Shown piece after piece: positions 12,201 to 24,479 of a stretch of 64,000 nt of DNA (positions within the stretch are counted from its first letter, which is position 1; each line of letters begins with the position of its first letter). The notes under the pieces are model-generated. The model was not told the DNA's origin. It worked only from the letters and a program-made list of their open reading frames with translations, and ran no database searches. The stretch is from Pristionchus mayeri (lineage: Eukaryota > Nematoda > Chromadorea > Rhabditida > Neodiplogasteridae). Location of the stretch: contig BTRK01000003.1 of assembly GCA_036245805.1 (NCBI GenBank), positions 1,302,001 through 1,366,000 on the forward strand, in the 5' to 3' direction. The position numbers and the translations under genes were made by a program.

Positions 12201-15200
12201 TGTAATCTAGAAGCTTGTCAAGTGAAACATATCTCGTCAACATAGTCCACATCTATCCCCCGTAACCGATTTGTTTCATGGAAACAGATGAACAAACTGA
12301 TAAATTCATCCGATGTGCAAATAGTATTTTGGGAGTATGCCGAACCATAGTACAGAACAACAGAATAACACAGAAGGGATATTGATTATTATTAGGTTGG
12401 TGCAAAAGTTTCGTTACAAAATCACGAATCAAGTTTTCGAGCACTATATAACTTCGATCATGAGCAGTCCTCATGTGGTTTCTTGTATAATGTTAGTAAA
12501 TGTGTGCTCTACATAGCGCACATTGAATCGCACCTTATCGATCAGTAATTCCTATGAGACAGCATTTCAAATTCTGAGAATTGCAATTTCTTCAGAACTT
12601 TTCAATTGATAAATACTCCTTGCTCAGAAATAATTGCGCCGCTTCAACAGCATTTTCGTGAAGTGTGATGACTAGCTATCTTACTACGGCCAGTGATCGG
12701 CATCAGCCTTAAAACAATCTGAGAAAATAGGCTCGTATTCCGGAATAATGGGGTACTGCATCTGTCAGATTGTGAATATTTTCACAGAGTTTTAGCTGGA
12801 GGAGCTTGGGCATACCTGTCCAGCACTGCCGACGTCTTGGGGGTCAAAAAAATCGACGACCCCCTATACGTTGTAATTTTGCTCAATTTGGTGGTCAAAA
12901 AAATCAGCGTAAAGAGGTCATGGTCGATAATGTGATGGTAGGTCATGGTGTAATCAAGGCCAACTACCGTAACAACTTGTACTATGGGACTACAGTAACC
13001 CAAAATACAGTAACCTGGTTACCGTAACCCGGGTTCCGTGGAGCAACTTGAGTTCCTTGGGTCAAACTTTTTACAAAAATCATCAATCACTATTATTGAT
13101 GTTCTACAGTAACCTACCGTAACCCTCACTACCGTATGCCCATTGGCCAATCACGAACTAACTTTTTTCTTAAAGATGCCATAAAAATCAGTTCTTTCCT
13201 CAATATTGAGTAACTCTCTGAGGAAATTTTATTTTTATTTTTTTCGTCGTTAAATCATGGCCGAGTGGCTAACGAGCTTGCCTTGGAAACCGAAGGTAGT
13301 GGGTTCGAGTCCAACAAGTGTGAAACATCTTTGCCGTGTTTCGGGGAGTTTGTTGAAGATAAATTGAGTTACCGTAATCACTCCTACCGCACCCCAGTAC
13401 GGTGGGTCAACCCAAGTTCGCTGGGTCATATACATTAATTCGCATGAAATCACTGTAATGATGCTAGCGGTTATCATCGTAACGGTTAAACGATCTTTGT
13501 TGGCAAGTAACATTTAAGAGACCGGCTGGGTAAGATTCGAGGGTTTGCCTGTTGTGCCCGGACATCATGATCTCCGATCTGGACCACATTTTTTTTCTGG
13601 ATACCACCATGTGTCCTCATCACTAAATGAAGTATTATTTGAGTCATGCTGTTGAAACATAGAAATGCCGGGTTACCAAATTTTTCAAACTCGAAATTCA
13701 GCAAGAATAAATTATGAGATCTAGGTCCGAAGTTACTGTGGTTTATTAACATACTACCCTAGATGACAGGAACACTTTATATTGCGATCCTGAAATTCAA
13801 TCGCAAACTGATTGTTCATGTTTGAAAACTCAGTTTTATTTTTTTTATAAATTTTAAATCAACAATCCGCAAACAAACGAATATGCGCTGTTGTAGAGCA
13901 TAACATTTTGCGTCGAATAGGCTTTAAAAAGCTAGAAAAATGTTGGGGCATGTTTTGAGATAATTAGCCCCGAAAGATGATCAAAATTAAAAATTTCGCG
14001 GAATCACCTCGTCATTATGCTAATTGTGTAGAGCTCCTCGAGCTGATCAAGGTTGATGTTTAACATTTTTTGTTCTTTTTTATTCCTGATGAGTTATGAA
14101 CTCTAGAAAACGAAAAAAACGACATATTTTTGACTGTAGAAAGGAGAATGGCTCCTTTCAAAACTCATCAGGAACAAAAAAGATCAAAAAATGGGGTGAT
14201 TCCGCGAAATTTTTAATTTTGATCAACTTTCGGGGCTAATTATCTCAAAACATGCCCCAACATTTTTCTAGCTTTTTTAAGCCTATTCGACGCAGAATGT
14301 TATGCTCCAAAACAGCGCATATTCGTTTGGTTGCGGATTGTTGATTTAAAATATATAAAAAAAATAAAACTGAGTTTTCAAACATGAACAATCAGTTTGC
14401 GATTGAATTTCAGGATAGTAATATAACGTGTTCCTGTCATCTAGGGTAGTGTTAATAAACCACAGTAACTTCGGACCTAGATCTCATAATTTATTCTTGC
14501 TGAATTTCGAGTTTGAAAAATTTGGTAACCCCTTTCTATGTTTCAACAGCATGACTCAAATAATACTTCATTTAGTGATGAGGACACATGGTGGTATCCA
14601 GAAAAAAGAATGTGGTCCAGATCGGAGATCATGATGTCCGGGCACAACAGGCAAACCCTCGAATCTTACCCAGCCGGTCTCTCAAATGTTACTTGCCAAC
14701 AAAGATCGTTTAACCGTTACCATGATAACCGCTAGCATCATTACAGTGATTTCATGCGAATTAATGTATATGACCCAGCGAACTTGGGTTGACCCACCGT
14801 ACTGGGGTGCGGTAGGAGTGATTACGGTAACTCAATTTATCTTCAACAAACTCCCCGAAACACGGCAAAGATGTTTCACACTTGTTGGACTCGAACCCAC
14901 TACCTTCGGTTTCCAAGGCAAGCTCGTTAGCCACTCGGCCATGATTTAACGACGAAAAAAATAAAAATAAAATTTCCTCAGAGAGTTACTCAATATTGAG
15001 GAAAGAACTGATTTTTATGGCATCTTTAAGAAAAAAGTTAGTTCGTGTTTGGCCAATGGGCATACGGTAGTGAGGGTTACGGTAGGTTACTGTAGAACAT
15101 CAATAATAGTGATTGATGATTTTTGTAAAAAGTTTGACCCAAGGAACTCAAGTTACTCCACGGAACCCGGGTTACGGTAACCAGGTTACTGTAATTTGGG

Positions 15201-18200
15201 TTACTGTAGTCCCATAGTACAAGTTGGTACGGTAGTTGGCCTTGATTACACCATGACCTACCATCACATTATCGACCATGACCCCCTATACGCTGATTTT
15301 TTTGACCCCAACATTTTGGGGGTCAAAAAAATCGACGTATACATATACATGGGTTTACCGGCAGTGTGGGCAGCTATGAGCTTGGGGTCTCACATGAAAC
15401 ATAATCAGAAGTACCTACCACGAGGATGCTAACGTAACAAGTTCATAAAGAATGATCTTTCCATTCGATAGATTTTGCAATTATGGTTTTGAACCTCAAC
15501 TTTGAACGATGAAATCGGCATTTTCGCCTCGCTAGTAATCCGTGGAAGCGCGAAACTCCCCTTTAACGTGTTCAATGGAAGCATCCACCCTTACTCATCA
15601 GTTTCGCTGAAGGATGGGAGCCGTATGGAATTCTTTTAGATTTAGCGATGATTTGTGTTGAACACCCAAAAACATGGTAATTTTGCTAATTTTCGCTTAT
15701 CGCTGTTTTTCTACAGAATGACATTGCATCGATCGGGTAGAAACCAATCGTTGTTATGATCTAACACTGCCTCAAATAATACCCAAGTGGTATTTGATTC
15801 AGAAGAAGGATTCACAAGAAAATATGACAAATGCCTTGTAACGAAACTTTTGCACCAACCTGATAACATTTGCATAGAGCCCAGTTACCTAAGCGTCGGA
15901 CAATGTCTGGCACCGCAAAATTTCAAAAACTTGGGAAAGCGGGTTCTCGAGGGTTCTGATCATCGTGGTCTACTTCATTTTTCACCAAATCGAATTACTG
16001 TTATCTGACGTATGTGCAATATTGCATGATTTTCAATAATGGGTTCCAGAGGTATTACTTGAAAAGGCAACCGGCCTCTTAATATGGAAGGTAAAACGAA
16101 TTTCAATATTTCAAGTCATGAAAATGTAAATTCATCCTAATCCTCGAAATGTGAAATTTTTGCAAATTGAACGGTTTTCGTTCCAATATTTCCATCACGT
16201 ACGATAGCTTTGTGCATACTGTGAAAATATTTTCAGTTAAATTAGTGGCATAACTGCCTTGGCTATCTATCAGCAATCTTGGAATGGCTTGAGGCTTAGG
16301 CTTAGGCCTACGTAATGGATCTCTTCATCTTGTGCGCCGATAAGACAAGAAGATGATATCATTGAACATATACGAATACCTGTTTTGCCGCAAAGAAAAA
16401 GTGTTTTCCACTTCACCCGGACGACTGCTCATGCGCTTATTTGGATGCGAAAAAAAATCAAGATGCGAAAATATAAACGGTCAGAAATTCAGGAAAATAA
16501 GGATAATATTAGTTAAGTATTCATGTACTAGTTAAGGTTAACCTAAAACAACCTAAATATTATGCTTCAAACTTGGAAAATGAGCCCATCCCTGTGCCTA
16601 GTATTATGAGTCAATTTTGAAAATTTAAGCATACCGCCAATATCTTCGGTTCATACGGAGAGAATCGCATGCAGAGCACCTCACCGTAGACGTCTGTAAT
16701 TAGTTATCTTTTTGAATGATTAAGCTCTATGATCGTTTGCATGATCGACATGACGTTCTTGTTATTCCAAATCTCATACGATTTGAATTCAAAATCACAA
16801 AAGCTAAATTATTAATTATTCGTGTATTTGGAAGACCTACGCAAGGGTGATTTGTACATGCGCGGGCCGTTGTAACCCCCTGCCTTGCCTCGCGACAGAC
16901 AAGCTATGAAGCCGATGTCAGTGCCTGGAAGGGCAATATTAATTGCAAGATTTTAATTGCGAGGATTCGGTTCAACATATGGCATCTCTTTCTTTATTCC
17001 GATATGACGAGTGAACATTGTCTTTTCTTCAATTAGCCGCATACCAATCAGCAGCTGCATCTGGTCCTCGGGCATGGCAGCCAGGCAGTTGGCCATGATG
17101 TACCCAGAATGCGATTGGCGCATCACGGCGGAGTCGGGACGGACGATGGAGGAGAAGGTGAGGAGGAGGCGCGAGCCTGGACGACAACCCTGAGTGCCCG
17201 GCGGCTGAAAGTTGATTGGTTTTTGTTGCTGTCATGATATATTTATGGCATCGGACATGAGATTTTATTTTGAAAAAATCTAACCTTCGCTTGTCGTTCC
17301 ACAGTCCACGTGGATATGTTGCCGCACTCGTCCAGGGCGCACAATTGGAAGACACTGAAGGCAACCATTAAAATGTTTTTTCGAGCGTCGAACTGGTACT
17401 ACCAGGTTTCAATTTCGTAAGACCGACGAGTTTTTTTCAGCGTTATCCTGATGAAGGAGTGTTTATTCAAATGAGAAAAAATGAGTATAGTAAGACAACT
17501 CGCCTCCCTCCGCTGCTGCCCACCACGTGAATGCCAACAATAGCAAACGTGCGACCGTCGTGCATGATCGAAGACATGAAGGAGGTGTCGAAGGATGGCT
17601 CTCTGTAGTAGATCTTATACATATTGTACGTAGGGTGTGCAGAATGAATAGATCATAATGTCATATCTCGGATTTTGTTATATAGAATACAGGAACTATT
17701 AGCAGTCTGAAATCGTAGCCATGTTCATTTATGATTCATATTAGCCCACCTAAGCGCGATTCCATCCCGACTGTCCAACCAGGGAAGTCGATGGTCGAAG
17801 GCAGTGGTAGACTCGTACAGATCCCAGGCGACGATGCTGCCGTCGAGCTGGAGATTCAAGATAATGAGGTTGCCTTTGATTTGATAAATTGGAACATAAC
17901 GACTATTTTACAATTGAAACGGTATCCTACGGTGATTTTTGCCAAAACTCAACACAGCCTAACAATATGAAAATATGACTGAAAAAAGCTCACCAAACCC
18001 GCAAACAGCATCGTTCCATCGTCTGAATACGAGGCGGAATTGACGACGCTCTGAGCGAGGTACAACCTGAATGTGTAGCATGTTGCGCGTAATTAAACAG
18101 AAACATCAGTCCCTCGAAGGTTTTGTCTTTATTGACTATTCAATTTTCTAAGTTATCTCATTTCTTTATTTCAATAGTCCGATTCACCTCTGCGGCGGCG

Positions 18201-21200
18201 CATTCCTATCGAGTGGATACTCCACTAGCAGTGATCGCCTCACGATGGATTGATGATTGGACTGAAGGACGTGGAAGGCGCAGAGGAATGAGTACTCGTC
18301 GGTCTTCGATCGGGTGATCGCCGTTATCTTTGATTCTGAAATATGAATTATGCAGATACAGATTAATTCAAAATTCAGCGTTCAGGGCTGTTGGTGGATG
18401 GCAAAATTCAAAGCATACATAATAGGTATGTGCTTGCGATGTCTTTCAAGTTGCCTAACCGGTGGATTCAGGGACAGTTTATTCTTCCGAACGATAAGTA
18501 CGATTTAGTGGAGTAATAACCATTTAGAAATGCTGACCATTCGCAGTAGGCACGAGCTGGAAGTTGTTATAGCCGGCGGAGAAGGAGAACTTGGACTTGT
18601 TCTGCATCGAGAAGTACTCCCCGGAGTGGCGAGTAGATGCGAGCAGATCGAACATCACCTATGCATCAAATATTAGGGTTTCGTAGGGCTATTTCTCACA
18701 CACATTCTTTTTGTCTGACTGATGTATCTTCAACCTATATTAGATAATTGCCTGCTATTTAGGATTTGATAACTTATGAAATATCACTCACCCCCGCTGC
18801 CACATCCATAAACTTGTGGAGTGCCTCACTCTGGGCGGCGGAGGGTCCGCGGAACAGGGCGAGGTCCTCGTCCTCGTGACCGTAGCTGTGGCTGCCACCC
18901 TCCGCACCCCAGCCGATCGCATCCTGAAAGTGAAAACCATGATACATTCGCCGTAAAATATAGGTGTTTTCGAAGATGTTCCGTAATATTCGCTTCTCGC
19001 GATCAGTCAAATCATTAGAATCCTGCTCCGACACAGCAAGTACGTACAGACCTCGATCGATAAAATGCAAAAATCCGCTTGAATTAGGTTATGTTTGTAC
19101 CTGAGCGGGCTGCTGTGTCCACTTCGTGACCATCTCCTCCTGCTCGGTCTGCGACTCCTCCGTCACGTTGTCCTCACCTGCATGGAAGGTTATCACATTT
19201 ATTTATCCAACCATGTTCTGGGTAAGATTCTTTAAGTGGCTTCATCAGATTGATCTGATAAATAAGTATAAATTTCAAAAAGAGATCCCATAGTCAAACA
19301 TTTTAATTATGAAGGGATTTTGGAGACATTTCAAGCCTATCAGTAACTCGCCAGTCTGGGTGAAGATCTGCGCCTTGCCGTTGTTGCCGAACATATCGAT
19401 GTAGAAGTCGTAGTCCTTCACGGGCGGATGCGCGAGCAGCACTGTTGACTTGCGCTCCAGCCCGCCTCAAAAGGTAAAATGGCCTAGTGCACTCAAACAA
19501 TTTCGCAGTTGCCCAGAAAAGACCCAGCTGCCTGGTACATATGAATACTGCCTGCTATATTTCTAGTTCTTTCAAACACTTTTCAAAATCTCCATTATAC
19601 AATAAAATAGAGTATACTAATAGAAAATATATCAATATGACTGTCAAGTTAACTCGTTTCTAAAATAGAATGCAAGCCCTACCAATAAGATTCCGCAGCA
19701 TTCGATAACGATCGTTCGACTCCGATACGGCAACAGTGTTCACAGTCGTAACGTTACTGAAGGCGATCTTCCTCTCCGACGCAGAGAGGACTCGCTGAAT
19801 TATTTAAGTATATCACACAGCGTTCTGACCCCCATTGTTCTCTCCAGATAAGGGTAGACAAAGGGATTAATATTTTGAACTTTCCCGCGAAACCCCGAAC
19901 TGCAAAACGCGGTAATAGGCTGTTTGAAAGCGCTTCCATATTTGACAACAGTCTGAAACATAAAACAAGTACTCCATTTTGGCCACTCTGAGCAAATGTG
20001 CATCTTATGTTAGGAGTGAAACACAAATTCGCCTGGTCACTTTCGTGCATCGATAATGACATTCACGGCAGGACATTGTATGTTTCAGTAGGCTTTCAAG
20101 TTTCCTGAGTGCAGTTCGATTCAGATCCCTTCTCTGTCAGTCAAGAACGCTGTGATCAGTCCCAAAATTCCAGTTCGAAAACCACTAGCCTAATTGAAAG
20201 TGTATTTACTTCATTCGGGACTAATTTTTTTTAAATGCAATTTTCCTTTTATTTTCATCCAAAAACGAATGGTATTCGGAATCTTAATCCTCTTATTTTG
20301 CCCATTTATGCAGTAGATGGATCACTTTTTCATCAGCACGTTGCGGTAAGGTAAACAATTCGTACTGTGTTCTGTGACAGCTGTTTGACTGCCTCCACTC
20401 TTCTTCCACCCTGTCTGCTCTGCAGACGCCGCAACATAGGCGTCTGCTCCTGAACAAATCCAAATTGGAAATATGTAAAAGGTAAAGGTGCAGCCACGTC
20501 AAGCAAATTTTTTGTCGTTAAGATACGACTACGCTAGCTGGTCCAATAAATAGATATCAGCACGCTATTTCGAATGCTTCAAAGCTAAATTTTGATAATA
20601 ACTATGAAATAATAACATGATTCCTCATTAAAAATGAAAACACTTTTCATAAACACAGCTGAGTATCAACTGAAATCTTGCCTCATCTCTCTTCACGGAC
20701 GCCTCTTCCTCCACTTCACCATAGTCCTCTTTCGGTGACTCTTCCTTCCTTCTTGGCTCTTCCCTGGTTTCAAGACGTTGAGGAGGCGACCCGCGATTCT
20801 CCTTGGCGCTATCGGGAGGGCTGAAGTGAGTCAATAAAAAAACATAGTTGCCTTGTCAGTTGTATCCATTTCATTTCAGCAAAATAGATGTTAGTACTAG
20901 AGGTTGGGCTGGCAATATTGGGTTGGTAATTGTGGTTCGTCTGAGACCAAATTGTAACTAGCCTTCTCGCCGATTCTTCAGTGTCCGAGTGGTGCTCTGC
21001 TGATGACTGTCGTTGCTCGGGAGAGGACTGCTTGACAGATGGCGTCTCTTTTTCGACGTCATCTTCGAAATCCTCCTCGTAGTCTTCGAAGTCGTCGGCG
21101 TATTCTTCCTCGGCTGGATCCTGGAAACCCCGAATAGAGTATGGATGAATTTAAATGTCGATGAGCTCAAATGAGCATTTATTTGTTATTATTTTAAGTT

Positions 21201-21832
21201 TTACGTTTTAAAGTTTCTAGAAGCTTTAATCTTTAATCTCTAAGATACTTCTGGCTATCTTACTTCTGGCTCTGGTTCCGGCGGCGGAGGCGGCGTGGGA
21301 TCGCGCGGAGGGGCTTCACGTTTCGACCTCCAAGGCGATGAATTCAAACATTTTTCCTCACAGCTCCACTTCCATGAGATAAAAAATGAGTCGAGAATTG
21401 CCTTCATGTGCATAAGATCCTTATGTTGTGCTAAAACTAAAGCAAAGTGCTTACTTTTTGCTATCCCTCTCTTTGCGGTCTTTGGATGAAGGGATGGAGG
21501 ATTTCCTCCTTTCCTTATCCTTGTCTCTCGATTTCTCCTTGGATGAGCTGCGATCCTTTTCCTTCTTTTCCTTCTCATGCTTGTGCTCGCGCGACTTGCT
21601 CCTTTCCTTGCTCTTCAATTTTTTATTAAAAAACTGCCAAATATTTAAATTTTTACTCACTCTCTTGTGATGTTAAACAAGTGAAAGACTACGAGGTTAA
21701 AGTGATGATCAATGTCATAATGGTTTTTCTCACCTCCTTCTTTTCCTTCACCTTCTTTCCAGAGCTATCCTTGGAACTGCTCCGTTTGGACGATTTGACG
21801 GACTCGGGAAGTTTGGACTTCTTGGAAGACAT
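9229..21832 (-). CDS. wdr-60: WDR60 / DYNC2I1 (cytoplasmic dynein-2 intermediate chain 1)
   Basis: Intermediate chain of dynein-2, the motor for retrograde intraflagellar transport in cilia. Exons, 5' to 3': 21734-21832, 21455-21633, 21264-21327, 20963-21120, 20682-20820, 20366-20449, 19683-19794, 19352-19465, 19101-19177, 18792-18923, 18538-18658, 18188-18335, 17994-18066, 17750-17847, 17504-17602, 17285-17354, 17045-17204, 16858-16924, a possible 13-nt exon 10312-10324, 10122-10240, 9772-9877, 9548-9622 and 9229-9339 (TGA). Total about 805 residues. The order matches the family: a Lys/Glu/Ser-rich start, an acidic EEEYADDFEDYEEDFE block, the DMFGNN...AQIFTQT...QTEQEE...KWTQ segment, then a C-terminal WD-repeat half (IVAWDLYE, ALDECGNISTWTVE, VLTWNM). 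ATG follows a CCTACAG acceptor. Four introns use GC donors (20962, 20681, 19351, 17503). The small exon at 10312 is the weakest part. Confidence 0.9.
9942..10064. repeat. Palindromic MITE, family A
   Basis: TAAGGGTTCTCTTATTGGAA at the left end is mirrored by TTCCAATAGGAGAACGCTAG at the right end, with CAGATATGTTTCATGT inside. It lies in the WDR60 intron between exons 10122-10240 and 9772-9877. Confidence 0.8.
10902..10910 (+). promoter_or_regulatory. TATA-like box, possibly of the nested secreted-protein gene
   Basis: TATAAATAG stands on the + strand about 400 bases before the ATG at 11314. The ATG lies behind a splice-type acceptor, so a 5' untranslated exon between is plausible. Weak evidence on its own. 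Confidence 0.3.
11314..11977 (+). CDS. Small secreted Cys-rich protein, C6-domain-like, nested in a WDR60 intron
   Basis: Three exons join in frame: 11314-11428, 11492-11607 and 11846-11977 (TGA), giving about 120 residues. The product starts MKWFATLLPLLPTMVLVC, a clear signal peptide, followed by a short Pro/Thr/Ser linker. The remainder has six cysteines, in contexts ACT, LCD, PCT, VCP, TCG and GCS, with VTCGPSGVW near the end. This spacing resembles the nematode C6 domain, a family of secreted or surface proteins of unknown function; the family call is inference. The second intron needs a GC donor (ATA/GCAAGT at 11608). The GT alternative at 11584 would drop one cysteine. The gene runs opposite to its host gene. 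Confidence 0.6.
13249..13317 (+). pseudogene. tRNA-derived module, left foldback arm
   Basis: TGGCCGAGTGGCTAACGAGC resembles a class-II tRNA A box and GGGTTCGAGTCC a B box. The anticodon arm does not fold cleanly, so I read it as a SINE-like tRNA relic rather than a working tRNA. Confidence 0.5.
14884..14950 (-). pseudogene. tRNA-derived module, right foldback arm
   Basis: Inverted copy of the module at 13249-13317, with the same A-box and B-box-like blocks. The two point towards the centre of the foldback. Confidence 0.5.
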
Positions 21833-22509
21833 TCTGTAGGCAAACGGCTGTATGGAGGCTAAATTTCACCAATTAAAAGATTAAAGATCAAAGTGAATGA
21901 TAAGGACAGGGAACTTCAATTATCAAATGTTCCAAAAGTGTTGTCTACTCAACGCTGCCCAACCCGAGGGAATCAGCAACAACAACAGAGAGAGAATAGC
22001 TTTAGAACGCAGACACAACACTCTAAAATGTACTGGAGAGAGACGGAAGCATTAATAGGGAGAATTTCCCTGGGGAACTTGTGAAAATGTCATCAGAAAA
22101 TGTAAAATATGACACAATATAAGCGAAAGAAAATTTAACTGCAATCGGTGAATTCCCCTCTCCCTTTCAGCACCGAAGCGTGCGTACTCCCGTAGTCAAG
22201 ACTACCCTTTCCCTGCCCGTCTCTCCTCTCCTCTTATAGTTCAGTCCCTCCTCCCCTCCTCTAGCCCTCCCTCATTTCTCTACTTGCAGGTGCCACACGT
22301 GAAGCATTCACAAATGCGTGATATTGCCGAGAAAAACAATGTTAATTAGAATTAAACACTCTCAGAATGCATGTATTCCACGATTATAACACTTAAACAT
22401 TCATTAACATAGGGAATAGCATGAAAAATTTAATGCTCGAGCAAACTTCATAACGAGAGTCTCCAGCTGGCTCGATTCTCATGTTAACAGAATAGCACGT
22501 GTCTTCAGT
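21833..22509. other. Upstream region of the WDR60 gene, no gene seen
   Basis: Holds the presumed trans-splice acceptor just before ATG 21832 (complement of CTGTAGGC), a short CAACAACAACAG run near 21980 and pyrimidine-rich DNA near 22200. No X-box motif was identified with confidence. Confidence 0.4.
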
Positions 22510-22581
22510 GGCCGGATGGTCTAGGGGTATGATTCTCGCTTCGGGTGCGAGAGGTCCCGGGTTCGAATCCCGGTTCGGCCC
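22510..22581 (+). tRNA. tRNA-Pro (anticodon CGG)
   Basis: A 72-nt cloverleaf: acceptor arm GGCCGGA pairs with TTCGGCC with one G-T pair, the anticodon stem is CTCGC/GCGAG with loop TTCGGGT, and the T arm contains GGTTCGAATCC. The anticodon at 22542-22544 is CGG, reading proline CCG. A T-run after 22586 can serve as the RNA polymerase III terminator. CCA is not encoded as such. Confidence 0.95.
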
Positions 22582-23129
22582 AGATCTTTTGCAGTTTTTT
22601 GAGAAATTGTTTCATGAAAATACTATTTATTATAGATTATCATATTCACAAAATTAGTAATAATAATAATAATTTATCAACTCCCTAGGCGCGATGACAC
22701 CATGAATACATTAATTAACGACTCCAGATTGGAGGGTGGGGGACTCTCCTGAGTCATTGAGGGTGACATAGGTCTGCGACTATCGGGTGGCGCGAATAAT
22801 TACGAAATTTAGTGACAAATTTCTATGTGGAATAAGTTAAACCACTTTATATTCTGAGAGGCCCTAATCTATTTTATTTATGATATAAGTTGATAAATCA
22901 GTTCAGAGAGCATTCAAGTTCTTCCCTCTAGAAGATACTTCATTTTATATTTTTTTCATTGAGACATAAATATCGTATTGAATTAACGGAATTCAATACC
23001 ATCATAAGTGCAACACCGTTATCGTTTTCTAGAACATATCAATTTATACATTCCTGAGCTGTGATATCATCCTTTTATCATCCCTGTATCCTGAGGATCC
23101 GGAGGATATGTGACATGAGCCCTCTTGCC

Positions 23130-23640
23130 TAGGTCACAGTGCACTTCTTTATCATCTGTCAGAGAAAAGTGTTTTTTTGCGAAACCTACTCCGCTAGGCG
23201 GGGCGACGGCTAGGACAGCAGGACTAGTAAATTTATATATCTCTCTTTCAACATATGTGTAAATCCCATACTATATCTTCACGATGATATCAACTGATCC
23301 TTTCGTTCAGACTTAGCAATAAACTCTTTCCTCTCGCCTAGATCCCTCGTCAAAGTGCAGTCTTCATCACTTATCAAAGGAAAGTGCATTGACACATCCT
23401 CCTTTTAAGAAGTCTATAGATACATATAGCCATAAAGTTTCCGATTCATATTTTCCGATGTTTCAATTGAGATGCATCGATACTTATAATCATCACTCCA
23501 TATCTCTTCAGGATTATATCATCTGATAAATCCATTCATTCAATTTTAGAAATAAACCCTGCCCTCTCCTAGGTCCCTCGGCAAAGTGCAGTTCTTCATC
23601 AGCTCTCAATGGAAAGTGCACTTTAAGCGTGACCAATGCT
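23130..23640. repeat. Diverged tandem repeat, about 220-bp spacing
   Basis: The block with AGTGCA, CTTC, ATCA and later AAAGTGCA recurs near 23139, 23355 and 23586, each time preceded by a CCTAGRTC-like stretch. About three diverged units; no coding frame. Confidence 0.55.
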
Positions 23641-24351
23641 AGCCCGAAGTGTCTCTCCACTTCACGTTCCCTCTCACCAGTCTAGTCGGTAAGAGAGAAC
23701 ATCGAATTAAGAGACTGCTTTCCTGAGAAGTCATCCGTGCCCTTCATTCCGAGGATTCGTACTAATGCCTCTCGAGACTTGTATCTTCTCTCATATCCGT
23801 TCCTTTCCTTCTCATCCCACTCGAGTTGACTCATCATTCGGATTATCAGAAGCTGAGCAATTAGCTAGCCCTCTCAATTACATACAATGCATCGCTCACT
23901 CTGACTAGAGAGCATGTGAATGGAAGAGAGTCCTGGCAATCACGCGCTTGAAGTAATCCCGTTTCTCTCATCGAATCAAAAGTCATTGGCATCCTCAATT
24001 GATATACGTTGTCCTATCCAGGCATTTGGACAAAGGCTATTAGTGATTCCTGTGGCGCTTCTTGTCATTGTTTGCCAAAACAATAACCAAACGGCTCCAC
24101 TCACTCCAGTCTAGTCTCTCCCGGAGAGATGATGATATTGGGCTCGCTCGGTTTGTGTCAGTACGTACTCACTCCTTCCGGCGATCTATTGCAAGCGCCC
24201 CCATTTCCGGCCCATTGATTCTTTCCGTCTTATTGTTTCGGCTATTCAGCCCCTCGAAAGGCAGCGATTTCTCTTTTGAGGAGTATCCGTCTGACTCTCT
24301 CTTCTTTACATGTTCTCTCACCTTATCTAACCGGCAGGAGAGTGAGCACAA

Positions 24352-24479
24352 TAGGGTTCCCGAATTGGGCGTAATCGCCCAGAAAGCGATAACAGATAAA
24401 ATATTGTATATATTGTACATGAAACATATCCAAAAATGATTCAAAAGATGCCCAATTACGCCCAATTCCGGAACCCTAG
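24352..24479. repeat. Palindromic MITE, family B (GGGCGTAAT ends)
   Basis: TAGGGTTCCCGAATTGGGCG at the left is mirrored by CGCCCAATTCCGGAACCCTA at the right, with a GTACATGAAACATATC core. Confidence 0.8.

Larger units (their letters stand above)
12830..15345. repeat. 2.5-kb near-perfect foldback (inverted repeat) element
   Basis: Two arms of about 1.25 kb are inverted copies around a centre near 14,100-14,160. The same 87-residue open frame is found on the minus strand at 13250-13513 and on the plus strand at 14686-14949 with identical translation, so the arms are almost identical there. Each arm carries a tRNA-like module. Short GGGGGTCAAAAAAATCGACG blocks lie at the outer ends. It is nested inside the mariner-ended element. 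Confidence 0.85.
12392..15862. mobile_element. Mariner-ended composite element
   Basis: The left end reads AGGTTGGTGCAAAAGTTTCG (12393) and the right end is its complement, CGAAACTTTTGCACCAACCT (to 15861). These are the well-known terminal repeats of mariner elements, next to TA-type flanks. I see no transposase: the ORFs inside are short. The middle is occupied by a large foldback (12830-15345) that looks like a later nested insertion. The whole unit lies in the largest WDR60 intron. Confidence 0.75.

Noticed and set aside
13250..14949. Two identical 87-residue open frames
   Set aside because: They are the mirrored arms of the foldback, on opposite strands, and overlap the tRNA-like module; identity reflects the repeat, not coding constraint.
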